Shown here in pieces: positions 8,922 to 17,892 of a stretch of 64,000 bases of DNA. The position numbers and the translations under genes were made by a program. The stretch's first letter is position 1; every line of letters begins with the position of its first letter. This DNA is from ZC4RG25 sp023428365. Its GTDB lineage: Bacteria; Pseudomonadota; Alphaproteobacteria; Rhizobiales; Hyphomicrobiaceae. The notes beneath the pieces were generated by a model. That model made no database searches, had not been told where the DNA came from, and worked only from the letters and a program-made list of their open reading frames with translations. The DNA lies in contig JBNOAI010000012.1 of the NCBI GenBank assembly GCA_050283925.1, forward strand, positions 62,001 to 126,000, read 5' to 3'.

Positions 8922-10377
8922 CGTCGCGCCGGCGCGCATCAAGCCACTGAGCGTTCTGCCGGTCTTCTTGCCTCTGACCGGAAAGCGCGCCGTCGTGGCG
9001 GGCGGGAGCGACGCGGCCGCATGGAAAGCCGAGCTTCTCGCGGCGGCCGGCGCCGATGTCCACGTCTATGCACGACAGGAGGACATCTCCGCAGAATTCA
9101 CCAAAATCCTCAAACGAGAGCAGGCTATTACGCTTCACGCGCGTAGATGGGATGCGGCGTGCCTGAAAGGCGCGGCAGTTGCACTGGCTGCCGCCGACAA
9201 CGACGAGGAAGCCGCCGCCTTCGAAGCCGCTGCGCGTAAAGCAGGTGCCGCCTGCAATGTCATCGACAAGCCGGCTTACTGCCATTTCCAGTTCGGCTCG
9301 ATCGTCAATCGCTCGCCTCTGATGGTCGGGATCTCGACCTCGGGCGCGGCACCCATCTTGGCGCAGGCTGTACGCCGACGCATCGAGACTCTCCTGCCTC
9401 CCTTTCTCGCTGACTGGGCAGCCTTGGCCCGCAACCTGCGTGACAGTGTCGCCGAGCGTCTGACGCTCGGCGCCAGCCGTCGCGCTTTTTGGGAAAGGCT
9501 GGTCGACCGTGCTTTCCGGCATGCACCGGACAGCGCGGCGGCAGATGATCTCGGCAGGCATATGCTGGCGACGGCGGACGAAGACCGGCAAGGTCATGTC
9601 ACCTTTGTCGGCGCCGGTCCCGGAGACGCGGAGCTCCTGACGCTGAAGGCCGTGCGCGCCTTACAGGCGGCCGACGTGATCCTGTTCGACGATCTCGTTT
9701 CGGACGAGGTGCTGGAACTGGCGCGTCGCGAAGCCAAGCGGATCCTCGTCGGCAAGCGCGCTGGTCGATCGAGCTGCAAGCAGCACGAGATCAATGAAAC
9801 GATGGTGAAACTGGCGCGTGCCGGCCGGCGCGTCGTGCGGCTCAAGTCGGGGGACCCCATGATTTTCGGGCGCGCCGGCGAAGAGATCGCAGTGCTGGAG
9901 GCAGCCGGGATCGGATACGATGTCGTGCCTGGCATCACGGCGGGACTCGCCCTGGCTGCGGCGTTGGGTATCTCGCTGACCCATCGCGATCATGCCAAAT
10001 CCGTTCGTTTCGTGACGGGTCATTCGAAGATGGGCGGATTGCCCGAAGACGTCGACTGGCGTGCCATAGCCGACCGGTCAGCGACGACAATTTTCTACAT
10101 GGCCGGGCGAACGGCAGGCGATATTGCAGAGCGGCTCATCGAAGCGGGCCTGTCGCCGCTCACACCGGCCGTGGTCGCAGCAGCGATCGGGCGCGCGACC
10201 GAACAGTTGCGGACGACTGACCTGGCGGGTCTACAGCGATCGATGGTCGACATTGACGCAACGCTACCAGTTTTGATCGGAGTGGGTGAGGCATTTCGGA
10301 AGCCCAGAGACGTCGATGCGTCCTCTCCCGGACTTATGGCAAGCAGGCCTTTCTTCGATCAATCGCTTTTGCGCTAA
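8893..10377 (+). CDS. cysG: Siroheme synthase CysG (trifunctional)
   Basis: A 494-residue fusion. Residues about 20-225 form the precorrin-2 dehydrogenase/sirohydrochlorin ferrochelatase domain (LPVFLPLTGKRAVVAGG nucleotide fold and SERLTLG-type dimerisation part). Residues about 235-470 are the SAM-dependent uroporphyrinogen-III C-methyltransferase domain (VGAGPGDAELLTLKA; LKSGDPMIFGRAGEE). It converts uroporphyrinogen III to siroheme, the cofactor of NirB. The start lies 29 bases inside the end of nasC, showing tight operon coupling. It is the last gene of the nitrate unit; I see no strong terminator after it. Confidence 0.95.
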   Translation: MQLISAQPSDVAPARIKPLSVLPVFLPLTGKRAVVAGGSDAAAWKAELLAAAGADVHVYARQEDISAEFTKILKREQAITLHARRWDAACLKGAAVALAAADNDEEAAAFEAAARKAGAACNVIDKPAYCHFQFGSIVNRSPLMVGISTSGAAPILAQAVRRRIETLLPPFLADWAALARNLRDSVAERLTLGASRRAFWERLVDRAFRHAPDSAAADDLGRHMLATADEDRQGHVTFVGAGPGDAELLTLKAVRALQAADVILFDDLVSDEVLELARREAKRILVGKRAGRSSCKQHEINETMVKLARAGRRVVRLKSGDPMIFGRAGEEIAVLEAAGIGYDVVPGITAGLALAAALGISLTHRDHAKSVRFVTGHSKMGGLPEDVDWRAIADRSATTIFYMAGRTAGDIAERLIEAGLSPLTPAVVAAAIGRATEQLRTTDLAGLQRSMVDIDATLPVLIGVGEAFRKPRDVDASSPGLMASRPFFDQSLLR

Positions 10378-10726
10378 AGCTGTAATCCAATAAGGCTGCG
10401 ACGACCGCTTGTGACGCTTAGAGCCGGGACGGCAACGTCCACTCTTTGATGCGGCGCTATCGTGTCCGTCTCTCGATAACTGACCCCGACTACGGCGAGC
10501 CCCGATGTCTGCAAACTCTGAAAATTAACAGTATTTTGCCTACCTCTAACTTCCGACGGCTTGAAAAATCACGCCGGTTGGCACCACGACAAATAGGGAG
10601 GTTTTTAGAATTACCCGACATATGCCACGCGTATTTCCATAGCAATATGATACTAAACGCAATGGCAGCCACGCTGTTTTACGCCAAACTACGACAAAGC
10701 CCATCTCACCGCAGATCGGCGCTTGG
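10378..10726. other. Gene-free interval after cysG
   Basis: About 350 bases, noticeably richer in A+T from 10500 onward than the flanking operon. I see no convincing coding frame, RNA gene, repeat or terminator with a T-run. The change in composition marks the left edge of the atypical patch that carries the nucleotidyltransferase pair. Confidence 0.5.
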
Positions 10727-11812
10727 TCAGGCGGGTTCAACTTCAGAATGGCTATTCTCGTTTGCGCCCGCCGGAGGTGCTAACTCGCTCAGTAGACTTT
10801 CGATCCAGGTAGGGGCGATATCTCGGATCTCGTCGGGCAGTCCGCTCGTATCAATGTCGATAGCGATCACTTTGTGTATTTGGCGTTCGTTCAAACGCAT
10901 GGTCTGGCGGTGGATGTCGCCGCACATGAGCATGGCCACCATCCCGCAAAGATGAGCAAATGGACGATCTAGTCTTGGCTTCAGCCGACGCGGTCGTTCA
11001 AAGTTGGAAAGCTCGACACGCAGTTCAACCTCAGTTTCGAGGCACTGAACCTCCCTTCGCAGCACCATGGATGCCGCATCTCGCCCCTTTGGGTCCGACC
11101 AGGTATCGTGATACTTCAATAGGACCTTCGACACTCCGTCATAGCCGCCGACCTTCAACGAGGAAGGGCACCAGTCGTGCCAGCGGAGTTCGGTGTCATC
11201 GGTCATCACGTAGGAGCCAGAACCCGGAACTGTCCGCCGCTCGGTGAATAGCCGATGAGGAGAGATGCGCCCGTCAACCGCATGTGCAGACATCCAACGA
11301 GCATCCATCGGTCTAGGCGTCGAGGAAAGGGGCGAGAGGTCGGGCAATTCTCTTGGGGCACTCATCTCGTTGCTGCGTCCGGGGGAGGCTGGATGCCGGG
11401 GGATTACTTCGTCGGCAACCCTGCCGCCCCTGCTTCGGTCAAAGATCAGCTGGCAAGGCACTCCCAGTCGCTGGAGTTCGTCTGAACCGATATGAGCGCC
11501 GGCTAGGAGCGGATGTCGGCGCTCGCCAAATATGCCTCGCTCCTCATGCCAGTAGAGCTTCTGAAAATAGAGGAGGTGATCCGGTGCTTGGTCAACCAAC
11601 TCACGAAGCCGAGTCGAGCGTGATGCGTCGTCACCAAATGCCGGATTACGCCCGGTCTCGATTGCGAGGTCGATATCACCGACTGTTTCCTGCTCGCGCA
11701 TGACCGATCCGAACAGCCAGACCCGCTCCACAAGGTTGAGCGGCGCGGACCGCTCATTCATGTGCTCAATACGCACTAGTAGATCATTCAGAACACGGCG
11801 GGCTGTACGCAA
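10727..11812 (-). CDS. Nucleotidyltransferase-domain protein of unknown role
   Basis: Up to 361 residues. The N-terminal part carries the classic minimal nucleotidyltransferase signature: VWLFGSVMRE followed by DIDLAIE (GS-x-DxD), giving two metal-binding aspartates. The remaining 250 residues resemble nothing I can name. The frame opens with TTG at 11812, overlapping the end of the upstream small gene by 25 bases; ATG 11761 is an alternative that would still keep the GS motif. Proteins of this fold include MNT toxin/antitoxin components, aminoglycoside adenylyltransferases and defence enzymes; no HEPN partner is visible. Arginine-rich composition and poor conservation suggest transferred DNA. 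Confidence 0.6.
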   Translation of the reverse strand: MRTARRVLNDLLVRIEHMNERSAPLNLVERVWLFGSVMREQETVGDIDLAIETGRNPAFGDDASRSTRLRELVDQAPDHLLYFQKLYWHEERGIFGERRHPLLAGAHIGSDELQRLGVPCQLIFDRSRGGRVADEVIPRHPASPGRSNEMSAPRELPDLSPLSSTPRPMDARWMSAHAVDGRISPHRLFTERRTVPGSGSYVMTDDTELRWHDWCPSSLKVGGYDGVSKVLLKYHDTWSDPKGRDAASMVLRREVQCLETEVELRVELSNFERPRRLKPRLDRPFAHLCGMVAMLMCGDIHRQTMRLNERQIHKVIAIDIDTSGLPDEIRDIAPTWIESLLSELAPPAGANENSHSEVEPA

Positions 11813-12075
11813 CGGACTACGACGCGTTTTCCTCCTGCAATCGCGAGCCCAGCCTCGGTCAAATAGTGCTCGTATGATGTGGCCTCCGGGTCGATAAGCT
11901 TTCGCTCGAGCAACTCCTCGTAAAGCGCAGCCGCTTTCAGTCGCGAGGGCGCGAATGACTTAACCTCGAAGAAATTCTCTTCCTGGCCAGTTCGAGCGTA
12001 AGCTTTCAAGGCCTGCTTGATCTGTGTCAGCCGAAACCCGGCTAGGGTTGTGTCCTTCGGTAGATTGACGCCCAT
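11788..12075 (-). CDS. Small winged-helix-like protein paired with the nucleotidyltransferase
   Basis: A 95-residue protein. ATG 12075 is chosen because an excellent ribosome site (GGAGG, five bases upstream) precedes it, although the frame stays open further upstream. The middle and C-terminal part (ALYEELLERKLIDPE, then YLTEAGLAIAGG) looks like the last helix and wing of a MarR/PadR-type winged helix. It overlaps the nucleotidyltransferase gene, so the two form one unit. A regulator or antitoxin-like partner is possible, but this is inference only. Confidence 0.55.
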   Translation of the reverse strand: MGVNLPKDTTLAGFRLTQIKQALKAYARTGQEENFFEVKSFAPSRLKAAALYEELLERKLIDPEATSYEHYLTEAGLAIAGGKRVVVRCVQPAVF

Positions 12076-12523
12076 CACTACCTCCAATTGCAGTACGCCA
12101 TAACCAAAGGGCCGTTCAATCTCAAGGTAGATCGAGCTGCAACAAACCTCGACCATGGCACCGGCGATGCTCGCTTTTGGCAACCGGCAGCGGCGGCAGA
12201 ATGATTGATAGGATGCGAAGCCGCTGTGCGTTATGTATGAACGAACCATACTCTTGGGTACGTTCTAATGTTGCAACTAGGATGCCACTCATAATCAGAC
12301 GCCTGCAGATCGAAGTTCCTCGTAGTTTGTGCCGCTACGCGTCGTCGCCCATAGGAGCGACGAAACCGTAATGCCCATCTCATATGTTCGTGGCCCGCCA
12401 GACTTTTCACTCAAGCATCGGAACTAAGCGGCGTTTTTGGATCACGGGCTTTTCCGGTTCCTCTCCGGACCGCGGAAGCATGCCTGCAACGTGCCGAAGA
12501 CCTCCAGCGCTACGATCGACCTC
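12076..12523. other. Gene-free interval
   Basis: About 450 bases between the small winged-helix gene (upstream side) and the 3' end of the dehydrogenase gene. It should hold the promoter of the nucleotidyltransferase pair. I see no supported gene, RNA gene or strong terminator; a short frame on the plus strand (12177-12371) lacks coding character. Confidence 0.5.
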
Positions 12524-13600
12524 TTAAGCGTTGGAGCCTTGAATGGCGTCAATCACTGCTGCTGTGACCTCCGACGTCCGGGCGTTGCCGCCAAGATCGG
12601 GCGTGTGAAAACGGGCATCCGCCGTTACCCGTTCAATCGCCGACATCAGCCGCGTGGCTGCAGCTTGCTCTTCGAGATGCTCCAGCAGCATGACTGCCGA
12701 CCAGAATGTGCCAATCGGGTTGGCGATGCCCTTGCCCATGATGTCGAAAGCGGACCCGTGAATCGGCTCGAACATCGAGGGGAATTGCCGTTCCGGATTG
12801 ATATTGGCGGTGGGCGCGATCCCGAGTGAGCCAGCCAGCGCCGCGGCGAGATCCGACAGGATGTCCGCGTGCAGGTTGGTCGCTACGATGGTGTCGATGG
12901 ACTGCGGCTTCATCACCATGCGCATCGTCATGGCATCGACAAGCATCTTATCCCAGGTGACGTCGGGGAATTCTTGCGCAATCTCGGTGGCGATTTCGTC
13001 CCACATCACCATGGCGTGACGTTGCGCATTCGACTTGGTGACGACAGTCAGCAATTTCCGCGGCCGCGACTGTGCCAGACGGAACGCAAAACGCATGATG
13101 CGCTCGACGCCCGCGCGCGTGAACATGGCGACGTCGGTTGCCGCCTCCAATGGCGATCCCTGATGCACCCGGCCGCCGACGCCAGCATATTCGCCCTCGG
13201 AGTTCTCGCGCACAATCACCCAGTCGAGTTCCTTATCCTTGACTGCGCGCAGCGGCGATACGATGCCCGGTAGTACGCGGGTGGGCCGCACATTGGCGTA
13301 CTGGTCGAATGGCTGGCAGATGGCGAGGCGGAGCCCCCACAACGTGATGTGATCGGGAATTTCCGGATGGCCGGCAGAGCCGAACAGGATCGCATCATGC
13401 TTTTTGATGAGATCGCGGCCATCAGCGGGCATCATGCGACCGTGTTTCTTGTAGTACTCGCCACCCCAGTCGAAGTGATCAAATTTGAGCCTGAAGCCCG
13501 CATCCCGCTCCGCAACGGCGCCGAGCACTTCGATGCCGGCTTGAATGACTTCCGTGCCGATGCCGTCACCTGGAATAGCGGCGATTGTGTAGGTCTTCAT
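12524..13600 (-). CDS. Tartrate/D-malate-type dehydrogenase (isopropylmalate dehydrogenase family)
   Basis: A 358-residue NAD-dependent beta-decarboxylating dehydrogenase. It opens with IAAIPGDGIGTEV and contains RENSEGEYAGVGGR and the metal-binding segment DAMTMRMV with NLHADILSD, plus GSAFDIMGKGIANPIGTF. The NSEGEYAG form and the size match TtuC/DmlA (tartrate dehydrogenase, D-malate dehydrogenase) rather than LeuB. It sits downstream of and on the same strand as a DctPQM TRAP transporter, so the pair probably imports and oxidises a C4 hydroxy-dicarboxylate. The 250-base gap to dctM means it may also have its own promoter. Confidence 0.82.
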   Translation of the reverse strand: MKTYTIAAIPGDGIGTEVIQAGIEVLGAVAERDAGFRLKFDHFDWGGEYYKKHGRMMPADGRDLIKKHDAILFGSAGHPEIPDHITLWGLRLAICQPFDQYANVRPTRVLPGIVSPLRAVKDKELDWVIVRENSEGEYAGVGGRVHQGSPLEAATDVAMFTRAGVERIMRFAFRLAQSRPRKLLTVVTKSNAQRHAMVMWDEIATEIAQEFPDVTWDKMLVDAMTMRMVMKPQSIDTIVATNLHADILSDLAAALAGSLGIAPTANINPERQFPSMFEPIHGSAFDIMGKGIANPIGTFWSAVMLLEHLEEQAAATRLMSAIERVTADARFHTPDLGGNARTSEVTAAVIDAIQGSNA

Positions 13601-13857
13601 GCTCGTCTCCGATCCTTGTCGCGCGGTGTTCAGCGACGATGCCTTTTGGCATGCGATCCCTCCAATCTCCAGGATTTAATTGGAGGCAGCGATCGCGCCT
13701 TCATCCCATAGGCTTGGGCTGCCATACCAGCGCGATGGCACACTGTCCGCGGGAGTTCGACTGCCGGCCAGAACAGATAGAAGGGGAAACGTCCGAACGC
13801 CTCTATTTCATGGGCGACAGGACGTTTCCTCCTTCGAAGGCGCCAATCACGGACACA

Positions 13858-15609
13858 TCACCCGCCGCCGTACAGCACGCGCGGCAGCCACAGCGTCAGC
13901 TCCGGCCATAGGTACATGAACACCATGCAGATGATGACGATGACCATGTAGGGCATCATGCCCGCGAAGATCTGATTGAGTGTGACGTGCTTCGGAGCGA
14001 CGCCCTTCAGGTAGAACGCGGACATTGCCACCGGCGGCGACAGGAATGCGGCCTGGAGGTTCACGAACACCAGCACGCCCCACAACAGCGGGTCGATGCT
14101 GAAATGATCGAGGAGCGGCAGGAAGATCGGCACGAAGATGACAATGATCTCCGTCCATTCCAACGGCCAGCCGAGCAGGAAGATGATCGCCTGCGACAGG
14201 ATCATGAACTGGATGGGCGACAGGTTCATCGACAGCACCCAGCCCTCGACCAGCGCTTGCCCCCCGAGGATGGCGAAAACGCCTGAGAACAGCGCGGAGC
14301 CGACGAACAGCCAGCACACCATCGATGTGGTCTTGGCCGTGAGGAATACGGCCTCTTTGGTCCGCTTCCAGTTCAGAGTCCGCGCCTGAAGCGCAAGCAG
14401 GAACGCACCCGCTGCGCCGACTGCCGCCGACTCCGTCGCCGTCGTGATACCAAACAGGATTACGGCCAGAACGACCACAGTCAGCGTCGCCAGCGGCATG
14501 ATCGATGTCGTGAGCATCTTGATGACTTCAAGACGCGCGGCGTCCATGCGCAGGTAGTAACGGACCATTACGACGGCCATGACTGCCGTTGTCAGCCAGA
14601 AGCCGATCAGGAAGTTCGTCGACGGACCAGAGGCTTCCGGCGCTTCCGGTAAGGGCGTACCTCCGAGGGGTACGAGTTCAGGCGGCACTTCCATCGCGGT
14701 GGAGGTTTGCTGATGGATGACAACGTACCACCACAGCAGCCCTAACGTACCCGCGACGAGCATAAACGGAACGAGGGAATAAACGAGGGAATAAAAGAGA
14801 TTCTTCAGCAGCAACCCGCGTGTCAGAAAACCCGAGGACGTGGAGATGGCCCGGCTCGGCGATAGGATGCCCCGCGCCAGAGCTCCCGGAAGACTACCCG
14901 GATAGGCAGACTGGAAGGACGAAAGCCATTCCGGCACCGGCACACGTGTCATCTCAGGCGGCGGTGTCGGCGCGATCTTCGGATTCAGCTTCGCCCAGCC
15001 GATGATATAGACGAGATACAGGAACGACAGGAAGAAGCCCGGGAACATCGCGGCTGCGTAGAGCTTCACGATCGATTGTCCGGCAACGGCCGCGTAGACG
15101 ATGATCATGACCGACGGCGGGATGAGAATGCCCAACGTGCCGCCGGCTGTAATCACGCCTGCCGCCAGGCGCGTGTCATAGCCCGCACGCAGCATCGGGT
15201 TCATCGCAATAACGCCCATCAGCACCACGACGGCGCCGACCAACCCTGAAGCGATACCCCAGAACGTACAGACGATCAGCGTTGCAACAGCCAGGGAGGC
15301 AGGCACATTCCGGAACGCAAGCTGGATCGAATAGAACATCCGATCCACCAGCGCGCCGCGCTCCATCACATACCCCATGAGAACGAACAGCGGGATCGAG
15401 ATAAGAACGTCGTTGGTCATGGCGCCGAACGTGCGCTGCACCATGAGGTCGAACACCAGATTGTCGGCAAACAGCTGGCCCGACTTGTAGTAAGCCATGA
15501 AGCCAAAGATGATGCCGAGGCCCATCAAGGTGAAGGCAGTCGGGAAGCCCAACATGATCGCGGCAACGAGCAGGCTGAGCATCAGCATTCCGAGTGCGGG
15601 ATCACTCAT
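13858..15609 (-). CDS. dctM: TRAP transporter large permease (DctM)
   Basis: A 583-residue integral membrane protein of the DctM family, with the signature segments GIASGLVGAVVVLMGVIAMNP, TAGGTLGILIPPS and VNLQAAFLSPPVAMSAFYLKGVAP. It is longer than a typical DctM (about 430 residues) because residues about 215-375 form an inserted linker containing two extra hydrophobic segments; this long form is usual for TRAP systems whose receptor belongs to the TakP/mannitol-chloroaromatic group. It couples Na+ gradient to solute uptake. Start overlaps the end of dctQ by four bases (ATGA). Confidence 0.92.
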   Translation of the reverse strand: MSDPALGMLMLSLLVAAIMLGFPTAFTLMGLGIIFGFMAYYKSGQLFADNLVFDLMVQRTFGAMTNDVLISIPLFVLMGYVMERGALVDRMFYSIQLAFRNVPASLAVATLIVCTFWGIASGLVGAVVVLMGVIAMNPMLRAGYDTRLAAGVITAGGTLGILIPPSVMIIVYAAVAGQSIVKLYAAAMFPGFFLSFLYLVYIIGWAKLNPKIAPTPPPEMTRVPVPEWLSSFQSAYPGSLPGALARGILSPSRAISTSSGFLTRGLLLKNLFYSLVYSLVPFMLVAGTLGLLWWYVVIHQQTSTAMEVPPELVPLGGTPLPEAPEASGPSTNFLIGFWLTTAVMAVVMVRYYLRMDAARLEVIKMLTTSIMPLATLTVVVLAVILFGITTATESAAVGAAGAFLLALQARTLNWKRTKEAVFLTAKTTSMVCWLFVGSALFSGVFAILGGQALVEGWVLSMNLSPIQFMILSQAIIFLLGWPLEWTEIIVIFVPIFLPLLDHFSIDPLLWGVLVFVNLQAAFLSPPVAMSAFYLKGVAPKHVTLNQIFAGMMPYMVIVIICMVFMYLWPELTLWLPRVLYGGG

Positions 15610-16271
15610 AGCGGATTGCCCTCACCCATGCCGCGCTGACGGGCAGCTTCTTCAATTTCCTTGACCTTCTCGATGGCTCGACGCCGGCTTTCCTCATCGA
15701 CGAGTTCGCTGTTCTGGAGTTGCTCCTCGACGACGTCGATCTCGTTGACGTCACGTAGCCTGCTCGGCCACTCACCCGTCTTGAGACACACAATGCTGCG
15801 CACGACTTCCGCTGCGCCTTGCAGCAGGACGAGTGCGCCAGCAATCGGAATGATGGTCTTGAAGGGATAGACAGGCGGCCCCGAACCGACCGTCGTCAGT
15901 TCATTGATACGCCAGGAATCTTCCGCGAATGAAATGCCGGCATAAACCAGGGCCAGAATGCCTGGCAGGAAAAACAGAAAATACAGCACGAGATCAATCG
16001 CGGCCTGCATGCGCGGTCGCATTGAGCTGTAAAGAAAATCGCCGCGCACGTGTGCGTTCTGCGCCAGCGTATAGGCGCCGCAGAGCATGAATGCCGTACC
16101 GTACAGCATGTTGCTGGCGTCGAAGATCCACGCCGTCGGAGCGTTCATCGCATAGCGCTTGAACACCTCGACGCACACGACAACCATCAATAGAAAGATC
16201 AGCCACGCGGCGGCCTTGCCAACCCACGTACTGATCCCGTCGATCGTGTGCAGAAACTTTTCCACTGTCAT
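15606..16271 (-). CDS. dctQ: TRAP transporter small permease (DctQ)
   Basis: A 221-residue membrane protein with four hydrophobic segments (AAWLIFLLMVVVCVEVF; the ANSM/YTLAQNAHVRGD region; LVLYFLFFLPGILALVYAG; IIPIAGALVLLQGAAEVV) and a charged C-terminal coiled tail. NAHVRGD is the conserved DctQ loop. ATG 16271 is preferred over upstream in-frame codons because the homologous part begins there; GAGG lies ten bases upstream. It is the middle gene of dctP-dctQ-dctM, separated from dctP by a strong stem-loop at 16334-16372. Confidence 0.88.
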   Translation of the reverse strand: MTVEKFLHTIDGISTWVGKAAAWLIFLLMVVVCVEVFKRYAMNAPTAWIFDASNMLYGTAFMLCGAYTLAQNAHVRGDFLYSSMRPRMQAAIDLVLYFLFFLPGILALVYAGISFAEDSWRINELTTVGSGPPVYPFKTIIPIAGALVLLQGAAEVVRSIVCLKTGEWPSRLRDVNEIDVVEEQLQNSELVDEESRRRAIEKVKEIEEAARQRGMGEGNPL

Positions 16272-16333
16272 CCAGGATGAACCTCTTCTGGCCGAGCAAC
16301 CGGACGGCGCCAAAAGGCGACCGGCAGGCATGA

Positions 16334-16372
16334 GTCGGGGCATCGAGGGTTGTCCCCCGTCGATGCCCCGAC
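16334..16372 (-). terminator. Intercistronic stem-loop between dctP and dctQ
   Basis: A 13-base perfect stem (16334-16346 with 16360-16372) with an inner GGG/CCC extension and a small loop, without a T-run on the minus strand. Its place directly after a binding-protein gene and before its permeases suggests partial termination or protection of the dctP message from 3' decay. Confidence 0.6.
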
Positions 16373-16394
16373 CATCATGTCAAAACAACAGCCG

Positions 16395-17537
16395 TCAGCC
16401 CTTCTTGGCCACGCCCTGCGGACCGAAGTAGTGGTCATAGGCCATGCGACGTCCGACCACCGTATCCTGCTCCCACTGCGTAGCGCGGCGCGCGAAAGCG
16501 ATCTGGCTGTCCACGATCTCCTTGAAGAGCGGGTTTTCGGCCGACTTCTTCTGGGCGACCTCGTCGTAGAGTTCGAGCTGGCGCTTCAGGATCGCATCAG
16601 GCGTTTTGTAGAACGCCACCTTATCCTGCGTGCGCATGGTCTCATAGTCCTTGGAATAGCGGTCGATCGCCTTCCAGGACATCTCCGCCGATGCGGCATC
16701 GACGGCGCTTTCGATGATCGACTTCATGCTCGTCGGCAGCGCATCGAACTTGGTCTTATTGAACATGATTTCGAACTGCTCGGCATTCTGGTGATAGCTT
16801 TGCAGCATGCAGACCTTCGACACGTCCGGGAAGCCGAGCACCCGATCGGAGCTGGCGTTATTGAATTCAGCCGCATCGAGCAGACCACGATCCATCGCAG
16901 AGACGATCTCGCCGCCCGGCAGCGCGTTGACGGCAGCGCCCAGTCCCGTGAACAGGTCGATCGAGATACCGACGGTCCGGAACTTGAGGCCCTTGAAGTC
17001 CTCTATCTTCGTCAACGGCTTCTTGAACCAGCCGAGAGGCTGTGTCGGCATCGGCCCGTAGGGGAACGACACAACGTTGGCGCCGATTGAGTTGTAGAGT
17101 TTCTCGAGCAGTTCCTTGCCACCGCCGTACTTATGCCAAGCCAACAGCATGTTGGCGTCCATCGCATAACCCGGGCCGGAACCCCAGAGCGCCAGCGCCG
17201 ACTGCTTGCCATAGTGATAAACAAGCACGCCATGGCCGCCATCGAGCGTGCCTTTGGAGACGGCGTCGAGCAAACCGAACGCCGGCACGACCGCGCCAGC
17301 CGGCAGCACCTCGATCTTGAGGTCGCCACCGGTCATGTCATTGACCTTCTTGGCGAAGTCGAGCGCATATTCGTGGAAGATGTCTTTAGACGGCCACGTG
17401 CTCTGCCAGCGCATGCTGACAGGACCTTGGGCCTTGACGACCGCCGGGGCCGCGACCGTTGCAGCCGCCGCAGCGCCGGTGCCCATCAAAAATCGGCGTC
17501 TGGATTGGAAGACCTTTGCCAGTTTCTTGGTAATCAT
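16395..17537 (-). CDS. dctP: TRAP transporter substrate-binding protein (DctP/TakP type), Tat-exported
   Basis: A 380-residue periplasmic receptor. The N terminus has a twin-arginine signal (SRRRFLMG followed by an alanine-rich stretch and a VKAQG cleavage region). The mature part has the TakP-type motifs MRWQSTWP, KDIFHEYALDFAKKVNDMTGG and LKFRTVG. Known members bind alpha-keto acids, lactate or related carboxylates; the adjacent tartrate/malate-type dehydrogenase points to a hydroxy acid here. ATG 17537 is chosen for the GGAGG six bases upstream. First gene of the dctPQM unit. Confidence 0.9.
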   Translation of the reverse strand: MITKKLAKVFQSRRRFLMGTGAAAAATVAAPAVVKAQGPVSMRWQSTWPSKDIFHEYALDFAKKVNDMTGGDLKIEVLPAGAVVPAFGLLDAVSKGTLDGGHGVLVYHYGKQSALALWGSGPGYAMDANMLLAWHKYGGGKELLEKLYNSIGANVVSFPYGPMPTQPLGWFKKPLTKIEDFKGLKFRTVGISIDLFTGLGAAVNALPGGEIVSAMDRGLLDAAEFNNASSDRVLGFPDVSKVCMLQSYHQNAEQFEIMFNKTKFDALPTSMKSIIESAVDAASAEMSWKAIDRYSKDYETMRTQDKVAFYKTPDAILKRQLELYDEVAQKKSAENPLFKEIVDSQIAFARRATQWEQDTVVGRRMAYDHYFGPQGVAKKG

Positions 17538-17892
17538 CAGTTTCCTCCGTTTCAATAGCGGCATTCAGATGCCTTGTTATTGCTTTGAAGCTGTAGTTCC
17601 GCGTTTTGACAGTTGCAAGCGGGAAAGCCGCCATCCGACTTTCGCAGGGGGCAAGCTGCGAGGACAGCACGGACGCCGAAATATCCCGCTTCGCGATAGG
17701 CGGGAACGCTACCGAGCGAAGTAAGCGATTTCAGAGCAAAACTTTAGGTGTGGATTAGAACGCGACGGCGGCGATGGGACATGCGAGTCACCAATCGGGC
17801 ATTTCTGTCTTGTCGCCCTATAAACAAGCATGACAGGTTATGTTGGGACAACCAAAACCCACCGGTATTGCGTCGGTAGAGCGGGCTTTTCG
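17538..17892. other. Divergent promoter region between dctP and the HlyD-type gene
   Basis: About 355 bases separating two diverging genes, so it must contain both promoters. A TATAAA hexamer at 17819-17824 is a possible -10 for the plus-strand gene, but no good -35 stands at the right distance. No gene or repeat is visible. Confidence 0.4.

Noticed and set aside
10446..10955. A 169-codon plus-strand frame after cysG
   Set aside because: Its second half is antisense to the nucleotidyltransferase gene and the first half has no coding character or ribosome site.
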